From Ruminococcus sp. (GTDB lineage Bacteria > Bacillota > Clostridia > Oscillospirales > Ruminococcaceae), in contig JAHABC010000013.1 of assembly GCA_018376535.1 (NCBI GenBank), positions 1 through 57,799 on the forward strand: DNA of 57,799 nucleotides, in the 5' to 3' direction. The stretch's first letter is position 1; each line of letters opens with the position of its first letter. The notes below the pieces were generated by a model. It worked only from the letters and a program-made list of their open reading frames with translations, had not been told where the DNA came from and searched no databases. Shown here piece by piece: positions 33,675-43,042 of the stretch. The position numbers were made by a program, and so were the translations under genes.

Positions 33675-35054
33675 CTATTCAGCACTGCTAACGGCAGGTT
33701 CAATATAAGGGAATACTGAAGACTTTTCTGGTAATGATTTAGTATTTATATTATAATATTCATCACTAAAAGTTACTTCCATGTCATCATAGTACTTGTT
33801 AGCCATTTCTAAGTATTGAGTGTAATAAGTAGTATTTTCACCAGTATTCAAATCGTACATAATTAGGGATAGTATATTTTTATTGATATACTCATCATCA
33901 TCAGTAATAGGAATTTTCTTAATAATGTGATATCCATAGTCAGTTTCTACCAAGTCGCTAACTTCGTTATCACCTAGAGCGAAAGCAGCGTCTTCAAAGG
34001 CTTGAACCATAGTTCCAGACTTAAAGTAGTAACCATTTACAGAACCATCTTCATTTACAGTTTCGCCAGGGTCTTCATTGTATTCAGCGACCATTTCATC
34101 GAAGTCTGCACCGTCCTTAATCTTTTGAAGAACTTCTTCGGCTTTCTTTCTTACATCGCTTTTAGCCTCTTCAAGAGCCTTATCGTTATTGGATTGGATT
34201 TCTGCTTTTTCATCATCAGTAGCATCATCAGGGATAGCCTCAGTTTCGGCAGTGACGTTAGTAGTACTAAATAGAATGTGTTCGCAGTGTATATACTGTG
34301 GAAGTAGATTCTTTCTAAAATCATCTTCATATAATGAACGAACTACTTTTTCTTCCAAAGCCTGTCTAGTAGTGGATTGAATATATAGTTCTTTAGTACA
34401 GTATGTGCTAGTTAGATAGTCTTCAAAAGTATCATATTCCGAACTTTCATTACTTTCATAAGATGCCTTAGTTTCATCATACTTATCTTGAACGGCTTGA
34501 ATTTCATCAGCAGTCAAAGATATGTTATTATCTTTAGCAATCTGTTCAACGCAATAGTTATTTACTAGATATGTTATAACATAGTTCTTTAATTGAGAAA
34601 GTTTGTCACGTTTATCATCTTCAGCAGTTTTAGATACGTTATTACCACTGGAGTCAGTACCTTCAGTAGCTGTTCCGTCCCAGTAAGTTTCGTCGTCGCC
34701 ACCTATGGATTTCTTTAAGTTTAAGAAGTAATATCTATATTCTTCCATGTTTATATCGTGACCACCAACAGTCATAACTACGCCGTCAGTGATTTCGTCA
34801 GTATAATCAAGATTATCAGGTTGAGATGGAGTCTTATTTTCTTCTACAGTAGAAGAAGTATCTGCAGTATTATTAGTATTATTATCGTCAGTAGAGTTAT
34901 TATCGTTAGATGATGTAGAGTTATCAGCAGAACTTTCGCCTACAGTAGTATTATCAGCACCATCGGTATTATTAGATTTATCGCAACCTACCATAAATGT
35001 AGCCATCATGGATAGTGCCATTAAACCAGCTAAAATTTTTCTATAAACTTTCAT
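33675..35054 (-). CDS. PrsA-type foldase lipoprotein (parvulin peptidyl-prolyl isomerase)
   Basis: A lipobox MVGC (Cys24) anchors the protein outside the membrane. After a Ser/Asn/Thr-rich spacer comes a SurA/PrsA-like helical N domain (about 85-250), then the parvulin domain (about 255-400) with HCEHILFS, ADFDEMVAEYNEDPG, FEDAAFALGDNEVSDLVET and YGYHIIKK. Such foldases help exported proteins fold after Sec transport. The gene sits between two secreted cellulase genes, so large dockerin enzymes are plausible clients (inferred). Length 459 is longer than B. subtilis PrsA because of the spacer and the N domain. A TG-extended TATAAT at 35106-35111 (minus) may be its promoter. Confidence 0.85.
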   Translation of the reverse strand: MKVYRKILAGLMALSMMATFMVGCDKSNNTDGADNTTVGESSADNSTSSNDNNSTDDNNTNNTADTSSTVEENKTPSQPDNLDYTDEITDGVVMTVGGHDINMEEYRYYFLNLKKSIGGDDETYWDGTATEGTDSSGNNVSKTAEDDKRDKLSQLKNYVITYLVNNYCVEQIAKDNNISLTADEIQAVQDKYDETKASYESNESSEYDTFEDYLTSTYCTKELYIQSTTRQALEEKVVRSLYEDDFRKNLLPQYIHCEHILFSTTNVTAETEAIPDDATDDEKAEIQSNNDKALEEAKSDVRKKAEEVLQKIKDGADFDEMVAEYNEDPGETVNEDGSVNGYYFKSGTMVQAFEDAAFALGDNEVSDLVETDYGYHIIKKIPITDDDEYINKNILSLIMYDLNTGENTTYYTQYLEMANKYYDDMEVTFSDEYYNINTKSLPEKSSVFPYIEPAVSSAE

Positions 35055-35202
35055 AATTTAAAAATCCTCATTTCAAATATAGTTGATATCTAGGGTATCA
35101 TAAACATTATAGCATAGTTGATACTAAAGTTTGTGACAATTTCATGAAACTTTTATATCTTTTTTGTTACTAATACCAAAATGTAAAATTTAAAATTAAT
35201 AG

Positions 35203-35230
35203 TTGATTTTTTCTATGAATATGTTATAAT
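35203..35230 (+). promoter_or_regulatory. Promoter of the second GH9 gene
   Basis: TTGATT (35203-35208), 16-bp spacer, TATAAT (35225-35230); AGGAGGG at 35271-35277 precedes the TTG start. Confidence 0.75.
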
Positions 35231-35283
35231 AATCTATATAAGGTATTCTTAGATATAACCATTTAATTTTAGGAGGGAATTTT

Positions 35284-37920
35284 TTGAAAAAATTAACAAA
35301 AAGAATTGTATCCATGGTGACTGCACTAACTATATGTTCAACAATAGCTAGTAGTATGCCTATGACCATCAACGCAGTAGAAAGCACTAGCAAGTATAAC
35401 TATGCTGAGGCTTTACAAAAATCCATGTTTTTTTATGAAGTTCAACAGGCTGGAACTCTACCAGAATGGAATGAAGTATCATGGCGTGCAGACTCTATGG
35501 TAAAGGAAGATGGCACTCCTGCCGACGTTGTAGACGGTGGTTGGTTCGATGCTGGTGACCATTATAAGTTTACTCTTACTAATGCTTATTCGGCGTCCAT
35601 GCTTTCATGGGGATACTTACAGTATAAAGATGCCGTAGATAAAGCAGGTCTTGGCGAACTTTATAGAAATAATATCCAATGGGGTCTTGACTACGTCATG
35701 GCTTGTGATATGGGCGATAAGATGATTGGTACTATCGGAGATGCAGACGACCACGTCGTTTGGTGCAGTGCTGAAGTTTATATGAGAAAACATAAACTTA
35801 AATTCGGTGATGAAGAACGTCCATACGATGAAATTACCGACTCTACTACCGTTGCACTTTCTGCGGCTGCTCTTGCTGAAGGATATATCATCTTTAAAGA
35901 TTACGATTCCGATAAGGCTGAACAGTATCTTGAACACGCAAAGAGTCTTTTTGAACTCGCTGACAAAACTAGAAGTAATGATGACCAAGGTGTACAGAAA
36001 CAATTCTATCCTACTACCACTTGGGTAGACGATTTAATGTATGCTGCTAACTGGTTATATATGGCTACAGGTGACCAAAAATATCTTGACCTTTGCGAAA
36101 GTGATTATATTCCACAATTTCCTACAGAAAGTCAATCTAGTGAGAAGAAGTATACTTGGGGCTTATGTTGGGACGATACTACTCAAGGTGCAGCATTACT
36201 CTATGCTATAAACACTGGTAAAAAAGAATGGATTGACCATGTATCACATCACCTTGACTACTGGATAAATGGTTATGGTGGAAAACAAATCCAATATACT
36301 CCAGATGGTCTTGCTTATCTTATGAACTGGGGTTCACTTCGTCATGCTGCCAACACTGCTTGGATTGCTGAATTGGCTTCTGATACCATATTTAAAGATA
36401 ATGATACTCTTTCTAAAAAGTATAACGATTGGGCTAAAAGTCAAATGGATTATATGTTCGGTGACAACAATCTTGAAATGAGTTACGTTCTTGGTATGGG
36501 CGATAAGCAACCTACAGCGTTCCACCATAGAACTGCATCTGGTATTCACGATGACCACTGGAACGATTTAGGTCAAGAAAGTAGTGGCGAAGGTTGGCAA
36601 ACTGAATATGCACATACTCTATATGGAGCTTTAGTCGGAGGTCCTAATAGTTCAGGTGAGTATACTAACGCAGTGGCTCAATATGAGTACTCCGAAGTTG
36701 CTATAGACTATAATGCTGGATTTACTGCATCACTATGTGCTCTTATTGATGACTATGGTGGCGAAATTCTTTCCGATTTTCCTACTACCGAAGAACCTAA
36801 ATGGGCAGAATGGGAAATATCAGCTACTTTAAACGGTAGTGGCGATAGCTATACTGAAATTAAGTGTTGGGCTATGAACCATACCGCTTGGCCTGCTCGT
36901 GTTGCTGAAGATATCTCTTATAACTACTACTTTGATGTTTCCGAAATCCTTGATGCTGGACTTTCCGTTGATGATATAGTAGTTCAAAGCAATTCACAAC
37001 AATATCAAGAGGGCGAACAAGGTCACGCTACCATTTCAGGTCCTTATAAGTACGAGGGCGACCCTAGTGGTAATACTTATTACGCTAAGATTCAATTTGA
37101 AGATGGCAGAGCTATTCAACCTACTGGTCAAAGTGAGCACCGTGATGAAGTTCAATTTAGAATTTCTATTCCAGATGCTATAAATGGTCAATCTACTAAG
37201 GGTGCTTGGGACCCTACTAATGACTGGTCTTACATTGGAATTGAAAACGCTCCAAATGATTTGAAATCTGCTGACGCTCTTAACGACCACATTACTATGT
37301 ATGTCGATGGCATTCTAGTTTGGGGTACTGAACCAGACGGTACTACTGCTGGTGATGTTACTGAACCTACTACTACAACTACTACTCAAACTGAACCTAC
37401 TGAAACTACTACATCTGCTATTGAAGGTGTAGACGTATCATTTACAGGAGAAATAGTAAGCATCGATGATACTAATAATAGTTTTAAACTTAAAGTAGAC
37501 AATCAAGAAGATACTATAACTATCGTTAATGATAATAATATAGATATCTCTAAGTTTAAAACTGGTGATAAGGTAGATATTAAGGGTAAAGATATCGGTT
37601 CTGGAACTACTCTAGTAGTACTAGAGGATATAAAACTATCTGAGGGGGATACCACTACTACACCCTCTGAAACGTCCGTACCTTCCGATACTACTACTAG
37701 TAGCGACCTCCCTAGTGGCGATACTCTACTCGGTGATATCAACGAAGATAAACAAGTAAAGTCTAACGACTTATTGATGCTTAAAAAGTATCTATTAGGT
37801 TTAGAGGAACTATCTGCACAAGCATTAAAAAATGCAGACGTTACTCAAGATGGTGAGGTTAAATCTAATGACTTGTTACTATTAAAGAAGTATCTACTTG
37901 GTTTGGTAGAAAGTTTTTAA
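35284..37920 (+). CDS. GH9 cellulase with CBM3c and dockerin
   Basis: Secreted 878-residue enzyme. A signal peptide (about 1-32), then GH9 (about 36-500) with DGGWFDAGDHYKFTL (catalytic Asp pair), FHHRTASG and YSEVAIDYNAGF (catalytic Glu). A family 3c carbohydrate-binding module follows (about 515-680: WAMNHTAWPARVAEDISY through ENAPNDLKSADALND), the partner that makes such GH9 enzymes processive endoglucanases. Then come a Thr-rich linker, the same 60-residue module as in the first GH9 (GEIVSIDDTNNSFKL), a second linker and a dockerin (two copies of VKSNDLL-LKKYLLGL). The start is TTG 35284 after AGGAGGG. Domain order GH9-CBM3c-dockerin is classic for cellulosomal enzymes. Confidence 0.95.
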   Translation: MKKLTKRIVSMVTALTICSTIASSMPMTINAVESTSKYNYAEALQKSMFFYEVQQAGTLPEWNEVSWRADSMVKEDGTPADVVDGGWFDAGDHYKFTLTNAYSASMLSWGYLQYKDAVDKAGLGELYRNNIQWGLDYVMACDMGDKMIGTIGDADDHVVWCSAEVYMRKHKLKFGDEERPYDEITDSTTVALSAAALAEGYIIFKDYDSDKAEQYLEHAKSLFELADKTRSNDDQGVQKQFYPTTTWVDDLMYAANWLYMATGDQKYLDLCESDYIPQFPTESQSSEKKYTWGLCWDDTTQGAALLYAINTGKKEWIDHVSHHLDYWINGYGGKQIQYTPDGLAYLMNWGSLRHAANTAWIAELASDTIFKDNDTLSKKYNDWAKSQMDYMFGDNNLEMSYVLGMGDKQPTAFHHRTASGIHDDHWNDLGQESSGEGWQTEYAHTLYGALVGGPNSSGEYTNAVAQYEYSEVAIDYNAGFTASLCALIDDYGGEILSDFPTTEEPKWAEWEISATLNGSGDSYTEIKCWAMNHTAWPARVAEDISYNYYFDVSEILDAGLSVDDIVVQSNSQQYQEGEQGHATISGPYKYEGDPSGNTYYAKIQFEDGRAIQPTGQSEHRDEVQFRISIPDAINGQSTKGAWDPTNDWSYIGIENAPNDLKSADALNDHITMYVDGILVWGTEPDGTTAGDVTEPTTTTTTQTEPTETTTSAIEGVDVSFTGEIVSIDDTNNSFKLKVDNQEDTITIVNDNNIDISKFKTGDKVDIKGKDIGSGTTLVVLEDIKLSEGDTTTTPSETSVPSDTTTSSDLPSGDTLLGDINEDKQVKSNDLLMLKKYLLGLEELSAQALKNADVTQDGEVKSNDLLLLKKYLLGLVESF

Positions 37921-37950
37921 TATGCTAAATCCACAATTATGATAAACTTT

Positions 37951-37982
37951 GGAACGCCACATATATCTATATATGGCGTTCC
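37951..37982 (+). terminator. Terminator after the second GH9 gene
   Basis: GGAACGCCA pairs with TGGCGTTCC, with an AT-rich inner stem. There is no strong T run, so termination may be partial before the recombinase gene. Confidence 0.7.
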
Positions 37983-37988
37983 TATAAT

Positions 37989-38987
37989 ATGGAGAGTTTT
38001 ATGGCTTATAAAATAGATAGAAAATTAAATCCTACATTTTTAAATGAATATATCACCTATATGCGTATTGTAAAAGGTTGTTTGGAAAGAACCGTTTTCG
38101 CTTACTACATAGATATTAGAATGTTCTTGCGTTATGTATTAATGATAAAAGTTAGTGATAAGTTCGATAACTGCACTATAGAAGATATTCCTATTGCAGA
38201 TTTTCCATCGGAGTTATTAGATACTATAACTACATCGGATATCTACGACTATCTAACTTTTATGAACGAAGAACGCAAAAATGGTGCTATAGCTAGAGCT
38301 AGAATAGTATCATCGTTGAGAAGTTTTTTCAAATATTTAAAGATAAATACTACTCTTATATTGGTAAATCCTATTGAAAACCTAGAAACTCATAAACCTA
38401 AAAATAAGATATTTAAGTATCTTACTTTAGAACAGAGTTTTAAACTTCTTGATAGCTTAGATACCTCTAACTTTCCCCGTGACTACTGTATTATTACACT
38501 GTTCTTAAATTGTGGAATGCGTCTTAGTGAATTGGTAGGTCTTAATATCAAAGATGTAAACTTTTTGGAAAATACTATGTTAATTCGTGGAAAGGGTGGC
38601 AAAGAAAGAATTATCTTTTTAAACAATGCTTGTGTAGATACTCTACAAGAATATTTACAATCTAGGGAACAACCTTCCAATGAACCTGAGGCTATATTTT
38701 TGAGTTCTCATAAGAAGCGTATCAGTGCTAGACGAATCGAACAGATTGTAGATAAAGCATTTCAACAAGCTGGTCTTGATGGCTTAGGATTTTCTGTACA
38801 CAAGTTAAGACATACTTCAGCTACTTTGATGTATCAATATGGTGGAACGGATACTTTAGTCCTTAAAGAAGTTTTAGGACATTCTAATATAGCTACTACT
38901 GAAATATATACTCATGTAGCGAACCATCAAGTTAGAAAAGCTATAGAAGATAATCCGTTAGCCGATTACACTAAACATAAAAAATAA
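37989..38987 (+). CDS. Tyrosine recombinase (XerC/XerD-like)
   Basis: A 332-residue site-specific recombinase. The N-terminal SAM-like DNA-binding domain occupies about 1-135, and the catalytic domain about 150-325. Catalytic residues are visible: Arg in LNCGMRLSELVGL, Lys in RGKGGKER, HxxR in HKLRHTSA, His in LGHSNIATTEIYTHV and its Tyr nucleophile. The housekeeping Xer enzyme (dimer resolution) and an element integrase are both possible. No attachment repeats or mobile cargo are adjacent, so I favour Xer. It could start at 37989 or at ATG 38001 (MAYKIDRK), which has GGAGAG better placed. Confidence 0.85.
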   Translation: MESFMAYKIDRKLNPTFLNEYITYMRIVKGCLERTVFAYYIDIRMFLRYVLMIKVSDKFDNCTIEDIPIADFPSELLDTITTSDIYDYLTFMNEERKNGAIARARIVSSLRSFFKYLKINTTLILVNPIENLETHKPKNKIFKYLTLEQSFKLLDSLDTSNFPRDYCIITLFLNCGMRLSELVGLNIKDVNFLENTMLIRGKGGKERIIFLNNACVDTLQEYLQSREQPSNEPEAIFLSSHKKRISARRIEQIVDKAFQQAGLDGLGFSVHKLRHTSATLMYQYGGTDTLVLKEVLGHSNIATTEIYTHVANHQVRKAIEDNPLADYTKHKK

Positions 38988-38999
38988 CATATAATAATA

Positions 39000-39030
39000 A
39001 ATGTGAACCCTAACTTTTAGCGTTCACATT
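39000..39030. terminator. Bidirectional terminator
   Basis: AATGTGAAC pairs with GTTCACATT, with an inner CTAA/TTAG. It lies between the convergent recombinase and phosphatase genes. Confidence 0.8.
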
Positions 39031-39046
39031 TTAAATATGTAGATAT

Positions 39047-40018
39047 TTATGCCCCATCTTCTTCAGCTAACTCCTGAGAAAATTTAAGTTGTTGTTTTTT
39101 TCTCATAGCCATTTGACGATTTTTTTCAATATTAGCCATCTTTTTCATATGTTCCAAAGAACTTTCTATTAGCTTTTGACGGGAATTTCTGCAACGTTCG
39201 TCAAATACTAAGGATAATGAAATATCATCACGGCTACCATATCTAGTACGTTTTTGCAAGTTGGATTGTATAGCATTTTGAGCATTATCAAAATTTTCCA
39301 TCATAGATATGGTTATTAAGTTGTATTCTTCAAAACCACCTCTACTTGCAAAAGATGTATAAAGTCCATCAGTAGATACCAGTAGGGCAGTAGGTCTAGT
39401 GAAGGTGTAAAAGCTATCAAAAAGTTCGATAGCGTTTGAGTTACACATAGATGCCGTTACGTTTGCTGGGTGAGTTTCATCATCTATTATAGGCATTTCC
39501 ACTTCGCCTATTTCGTTGATAACTACTAGACTACCATCACCTATTTGTAATCCAAAAGAGTAGTTTTTACACATAACAGCTACTATTAGTGTAGTGCCGT
39601 AATAAGATTCCATTTTTATGTTTTCAAACTCATCTTTAGTGAATGGTGACTTTTCTTTTTCGGTAATTGGATTGTTTTGTAGATGTTCTACAATCTTGTC
39701 ATTCCAACGTGAGATGATATTCTTTTTCATCATATCAAGAATTTTATTCGGACAAGATTTAAAAGCCTCAGTAAAGGAATCGAAATCGGACATATATTCT
39801 GAAGTTGCTTCCATAGTGGATTTAACTGCAAATTTAGAACCCATATCACTTCTAAAGTGTTTTTTGCTACCATGACCATCAGCTACTACACAGATAGCAT
39901 ATTCCGAATTTATTGTATGACCAGAACTATCTTGGCATACAGTACCATTTTCCTCATGACTTCTACCCATAACGGTAACATTTATACCTTTAAACAAGTA
40001 TACATGACCTCCTTTCAT
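39047..40018 (-). CDS. PP2C-family Ser/Thr protein phosphatase
   Basis: Metal-dependent protein phosphatase. Metal-binding Asp motifs are visible: VVADGHGSKKHF, GDGSLVVI, STDG and SRDDISLSLV. A Lys/Arg/Gln-rich helical tail follows from about 270. It is the natural opponent of the kinase at 41628-42992, and with the VWA protein forms the kinase-phosphatase-VWA triad known from Ter-linked stress systems (TerY-P type). It is the last gene of the cluster, 21 bases after a small gene. The target proteins are unknown. Confidence 0.88.
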   Translation of the reverse strand: MKGGHVYLFKGINVTVMGRSHEENGTVCQDSSGHTINSEYAICVVADGHGSKKHFRSDMGSKFAVKSTMEATSEYMSDFDSFTEAFKSCPNKILDMMKKNIISRWNDKIVEHLQNNPITEKEKSPFTKDEFENIKMESYYGTTLIVAVMCKNYSFGLQIGDGSLVVINEIGEVEMPIIDDETHPANVTASMCNSNAIELFDSFYTFTRPTALLVSTDGLYTSFASRGGFEEYNLITISMMENFDNAQNAIQSNLQKRTRYGSRDDISLSLVFDERCRNSRQKLIESSLEHMKKMANIEKNRQMAMRKKQQLKFSQELAEEDGA

Positions 40019-40039
40019 ATAAGAATATTTTTTATATAG

Positions 40040-40315
40040 TTAATCTATAAGATTTCCGTTTTCGTCCTCATTCATGATTACGCCATTAGCGATATATATT
40101 ATAATATTTTTAGATAATGCACCTTTAATGCTTTCTAATTCGCAGATAGCGTCTTCTTGACAGCCTAACTTAATGATTTTATTATCATCAGCTAATATGT
40201 ATTGATAAGTTTTTAATACTGCATTGCCATCATAATAATTTTTACCATTTTTAATAGAAAAACTTTTAACTTTATCGGTATTTATCATTTGATTATTTTT
40301 AGTACAAATCCACAT
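40040..40315 (-). CDS. Small protein A of a paralogous pair, 91 residues
   Basis: Begins MWICTKNNQMINTDKVKSF and is similar along its length to the adjacent 40363-40632 product (MWIYTKND-LINT-NVKKF; both have CELES/QELNN-like helices before ALSK and end near ANGV/VNGD). The pair therefore arose by tandem duplication. It is predicted to be a small beta-rich domain with one helix and no signal peptide. I recognise no named family. It is part of the kinase/phosphatase cluster. Confidence 0.7.
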   Translation of the reverse strand: MWICTKNNQMINTDKVKSFSIKNGKNYYDGNAVLKTYQYILADDNKIIKLGCQEDAICELESIKGALSKNIIIYIANGVIMNEDENGNLID

Positions 40316-40362
40316 AATACGAAATCAACTCCTAAAATACATAATTATATACATAGTTGATA

Positions 40363-40632
40363 TTAACTACCAACTCTATCACCGTTTACAACATAAGATG
40401 TACTCCCTTTAGATAATGCCATAAAGATATTATTTAACTCTTGAATAGCATTTTTTTCAGTAGGGAATATAGTTATATTTTCATTTTTACCATCAATAAC
40501 GTCGGCATAGATGCCATAGAAGTTTTCAATCTTTTCACCACGATATGTAATTTTATAATATTCGTGATTTATATAGAACTTTTTTACGTTATTAGTATTA
40601 ATTAAGGTATCATTTTTAGTATAAATCCACAT
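40363..40632 (-). CDS. Small protein B of a paralogous pair, 89 residues
   Basis: Tandem paralogue of 40040-40315 with the same MWIYTKN start. GGAG before ATG 40632 supports the start. The two copies have diverged clearly, so the duplication is not recent. They could be adaptors or substrates of the neighbouring kinase and phosphatase (speculative). Confidence 0.7.
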   Translation of the reverse strand: MWIYTKNDTLINTNNVKKFYINHEYYKITYRGEKIENFYGIYADVIDGKNENITIFPTEKNAIQELNNIFMALSKGSTSYVVNGDRVGS

Positions 40633-40685
40633 AACAAAGTAATCTCCAAAGGTATATTTTAATATAGACGCATTATTAGAGTTTT

Positions 40686-40710
40686 CGGAACGCTGATTTC
40701 CAGCGTTCCG
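40686..40710 (-). terminator. Hairpin between VWA gene and small paralogues
   Basis: A 10-bp perfect stem CGGAACGCTG/CAGCGTTCCG with a 5-base loop, without a T run. It may reduce read-through or stabilise mRNA ends in the signalling cluster. Confidence 0.6.
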
Positions 40711-40789
40711 TTATGATTCAACATAGTAATTTATAGCAAATAATACGTTAGATTATAATACACTCTAAATGAATATGTATATAAAAGGT

Positions 40790-41575
40790 TTACCAACCAG
40801 CATCGAATACATCGTTGAACTCATCATTTTTAGCGATATCCTTAATTTGTTTGCCAAGTTCTTGTTGTTTTCTGTTAGCGACATCTTGTTCTGTCAATTC
40901 TTGGTTAGAACCGTTATCAGTTAAGGTCATACTCTTACTACCAATTTGTGAAGATGTTACGGCAACTTTTTTAATCAAGTTAGCTAGTTGAACTCCTGAA
41001 TAAGCATGAACTACAGTATCAGGATTTTCAGTAAATTCAGCCAACATAGAGTCGTTAGCCTCTTTACCGATACCTAACGCAACCTTAAGAGCATACTTAT
41101 ACCATGTATTAGAGTTAAGTCTTTTTAGACCAGCTTTGTAATCATCTGTAGGATATCCATCAGTCATTAAAAATATAACTGGTGCAAATGATAATGAAGG
41201 TGAATTTAAAAAGTTGGAACGTGACATTTTAGTAGAAAGTTCAGTAAAAGCGTCACCCATATCCGTGATACCGTTAGCAGTTAATCTACTCCATTCAAAC
41301 TCTTCAATAGATATAGGTTCAGAATACATCCAACTACAACCAGTAGAGAACTTTAAGACTGCTATTTTAACATCGGTATCAGCTTCACCAATTCTTCTAA
41401 TTTCTGGAATCAATTCTTCCATAGCAGTATTAAGTTCACCAATTTTAGTACCCTTCATAGAACCTGAAACGTCTATTAAAAAGAAAAGTACAAGACTTCT
41501 TTTAGATACACCCGTAGAGTTTAGTGGGTCATCATCATCAAAATAGTTTTGATTGTTCATAAAATTGCTCATCAA
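40790..41575 (-). CDS. VWA-domain protein (TerY-like)
   Basis: A 261-residue cytosolic protein with a von Willebrand A domain. The MIDAS metal site is complete: DVSGSM, the Thr in NGITDMGDAF, and Asp in LMTDGYPTDDY. The C-terminal 50 residues are Gln/Asp/Lys-rich and probably helical. VWA proteins of this subgroup (TerY) pair with a PP2C and a kinase, as here. It follows the kinase gene by 52 bases. The likely role is metal-dependent assembly with a partner. Confidence 0.85.
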   Translation of the reverse strand: MMSNFMNNQNYFDDDDPLNSTGVSKRSLVLFFLIDVSGSMKGTKIGELNTAMEELIPEIRRIGEADTDVKIAVLKFSTGCSWMYSEPISIEEFEWSRLTANGITDMGDAFTELSTKMSRSNFLNSPSLSFAPVIFLMTDGYPTDDYKAGLKRLNSNTWYKYALKVALGIGKEANDSMLAEFTENPDTVVHAYSGVQLANLIKKVAVTSSQIGSKSMTLTDNGSNQELTEQDVANRKQQELGKQIKDIAKNDEFNDVFDAGW

Positions 41576-41627
41576 AAAATCTCCTTTATATATTTATAGC
41601 GTACATAACGTACAAAATATAGTTAAA

Positions 41628-42992
41628 TTAAGAATTATTATCTTCATTTAAAATTTTAGAAGTAACATCACCAAAGTTCATTTCTAAGCCATTCCATATT
41701 GGAAAACCTCCATTTGGATTGATTGTTCTAAATTCGCCATTAGGCATTTTAACGTTCCAAGGAGTGTTAGATAGATTTTTAATACCAAATACTCCTTTAT
41801 GAATTTTATTTTCTATAACTTCACCAGTAACCTTGTTAAAGTCATCGGATAGTTTAACGGTATCACATTCATAAAGTTTGCAACCCTCATAGATAGGAAT
41901 ATCATAGTTTTCCTTTTCAAAGTGTAGAGCAAAGTATTCAGATTTACATCTAGGGCAACAGAAATTACCATTAGGTAATCTGTTAAATGTAGATGCGTAA
42001 GTAGTTCTACCACAATGACAAGGTAATATTTCTGACCTTAAATGTATGAACAGTTTTTGCCATTCATTCTCAATAGGTCTTCTGTTAGGATTTTTAATGC
42101 CTTCTGTAAATAGTTTAGTAAAGCAATCCCTAATATATTCTGGATATATATTCCAAAGTTTAATAACATTATCGTGAATACCTCTAACTGGACGGTTAGA
42201 AGTATCGACTGGGTCATATACAAAAAGAGCCTCTTTGCCATAGTGTAGAAGTTCAGCTTCTTCAGTAAGACACACACTTTTAACCACTCTTTCGCCTTCA
42301 AGAGGGTCGCCTCTAAATAGGAGTTTAAATAGTACTACTCCTAAAGAGTACTTATCGGTTTGAACGTCAGGTTTAGAAAGACCTCTAACTACTTCAGGAG
42401 CCATATAACCAGGTTTACCACCTATACCAAAGTTATATCCTTCTGGAGCGATATTATCGCAGTCACAAACTAGAACGTCACCAGTATTGGTATCTATAAA
42501 GAAACCACCGTCGTTCAAATCTTGGTAGCTTTTACCAGCTCTATGGAGTTGTCTAAAAGCATTGATTATATTTATAGCAGAGTTCACTAATGCAAACAAA
42601 TTTTTAAACTGTACAGTAGTTTTAACTGCTTTACCAGTAGCACGGTCGGTAGATATCTTATACATATTAAGAATATCTACAAAAGAGTCATAACCTTCTG
42701 GTTTTAGTTCCATTATGTAACCAAAACTATTTTCCTCACCTGTTTTGGTCATGTACATAGGCCAAAGAAACTTTTCACTAGGAGAGCCATCTTTAATATT
42801 AGATGCTATATTCTTCTTGAATGCATTAAGATTATGTATCTTGTCGACATCATACCACTTTAAAGCGTAATTTTTACCACGAATTTCTACAAGATATACT
42901 ATACCTTGACCACCACTACCTAACTCTTTAATAATTTTAGCAGAACTACCATATTCAAGTTCTACAACGTCACCCGACTTTAATTCTATCAC
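41628..42992 (-). CDS. Ser/Thr protein kinase with zinc ribbon (TerY-P type)
   Basis: The kinase domain (about 1-320) has the Gly loop GSGGQGIVYLV, Lys45 in YALKWY, and a catalytic loop SYQDLNDGGFF with Asp158. The metal motif is CDCDN instead of DFG, and GKPGYMAPE follows. The DLNDG loop is characteristic of kinases linked to TerY-type VWA proteins. A zinc ribbon (CHCG...CPRC, about 327-352) and a beta-rich C-terminal part (about 400-450) come next. No membrane segment, so it is a soluble kinase. It lies directly upstream of the VWA gene and downstream of LRR genes. Confidence 0.9.
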   Translation of the reverse strand: MIELKSGDVVELEYGSSAKIIKELGSGGQGIVYLVEIRGKNYALKWYDVDKIHNLNAFKKNIASNIKDGSPSEKFLWPMYMTKTGEENSFGYIMELKPEGYDSFVDILNMYKISTDRATGKAVKTTVQFKNLFALVNSAINIINAFRQLHRAGKSYQDLNDGGFFIDTNTGDVLVCDCDNIAPEGYNFGIGGKPGYMAPEVVRGLSKPDVQTDKYSLGVVLFKLLFRGDPLEGERVVKSVCLTEEAELLHYGKEALFVYDPVDTSNRPVRGIHDNVIKLWNIYPEYIRDCFTKLFTEGIKNPNRRPIENEWQKLFIHLRSEILPCHCGRTTYASTFNRLPNGNFCCPRCKSEYFALHFEKENYDIPIYEGCKLYECDTVKLSDDFNKVTGEVIENKIHKGVFGIKNLSNTPWNVKMPNGEFRTINPNGGFPIWNGLEMNFGDVTSKILNEDNNS

Positions 42993-43042
42993 AATATCAC
43001 GCCCCTATAAGTTTAATCGATATATTATAATACTTAATTAAA

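Noticed and set aside
37989..38987. Tyrosine recombinase as the enzyme that joins the sigK halves
   Set aside because: Known skin excisions use large serine recombinases. This gene is 27 kb away, looks like a Xer protein, and nothing links it to the AATG sites.
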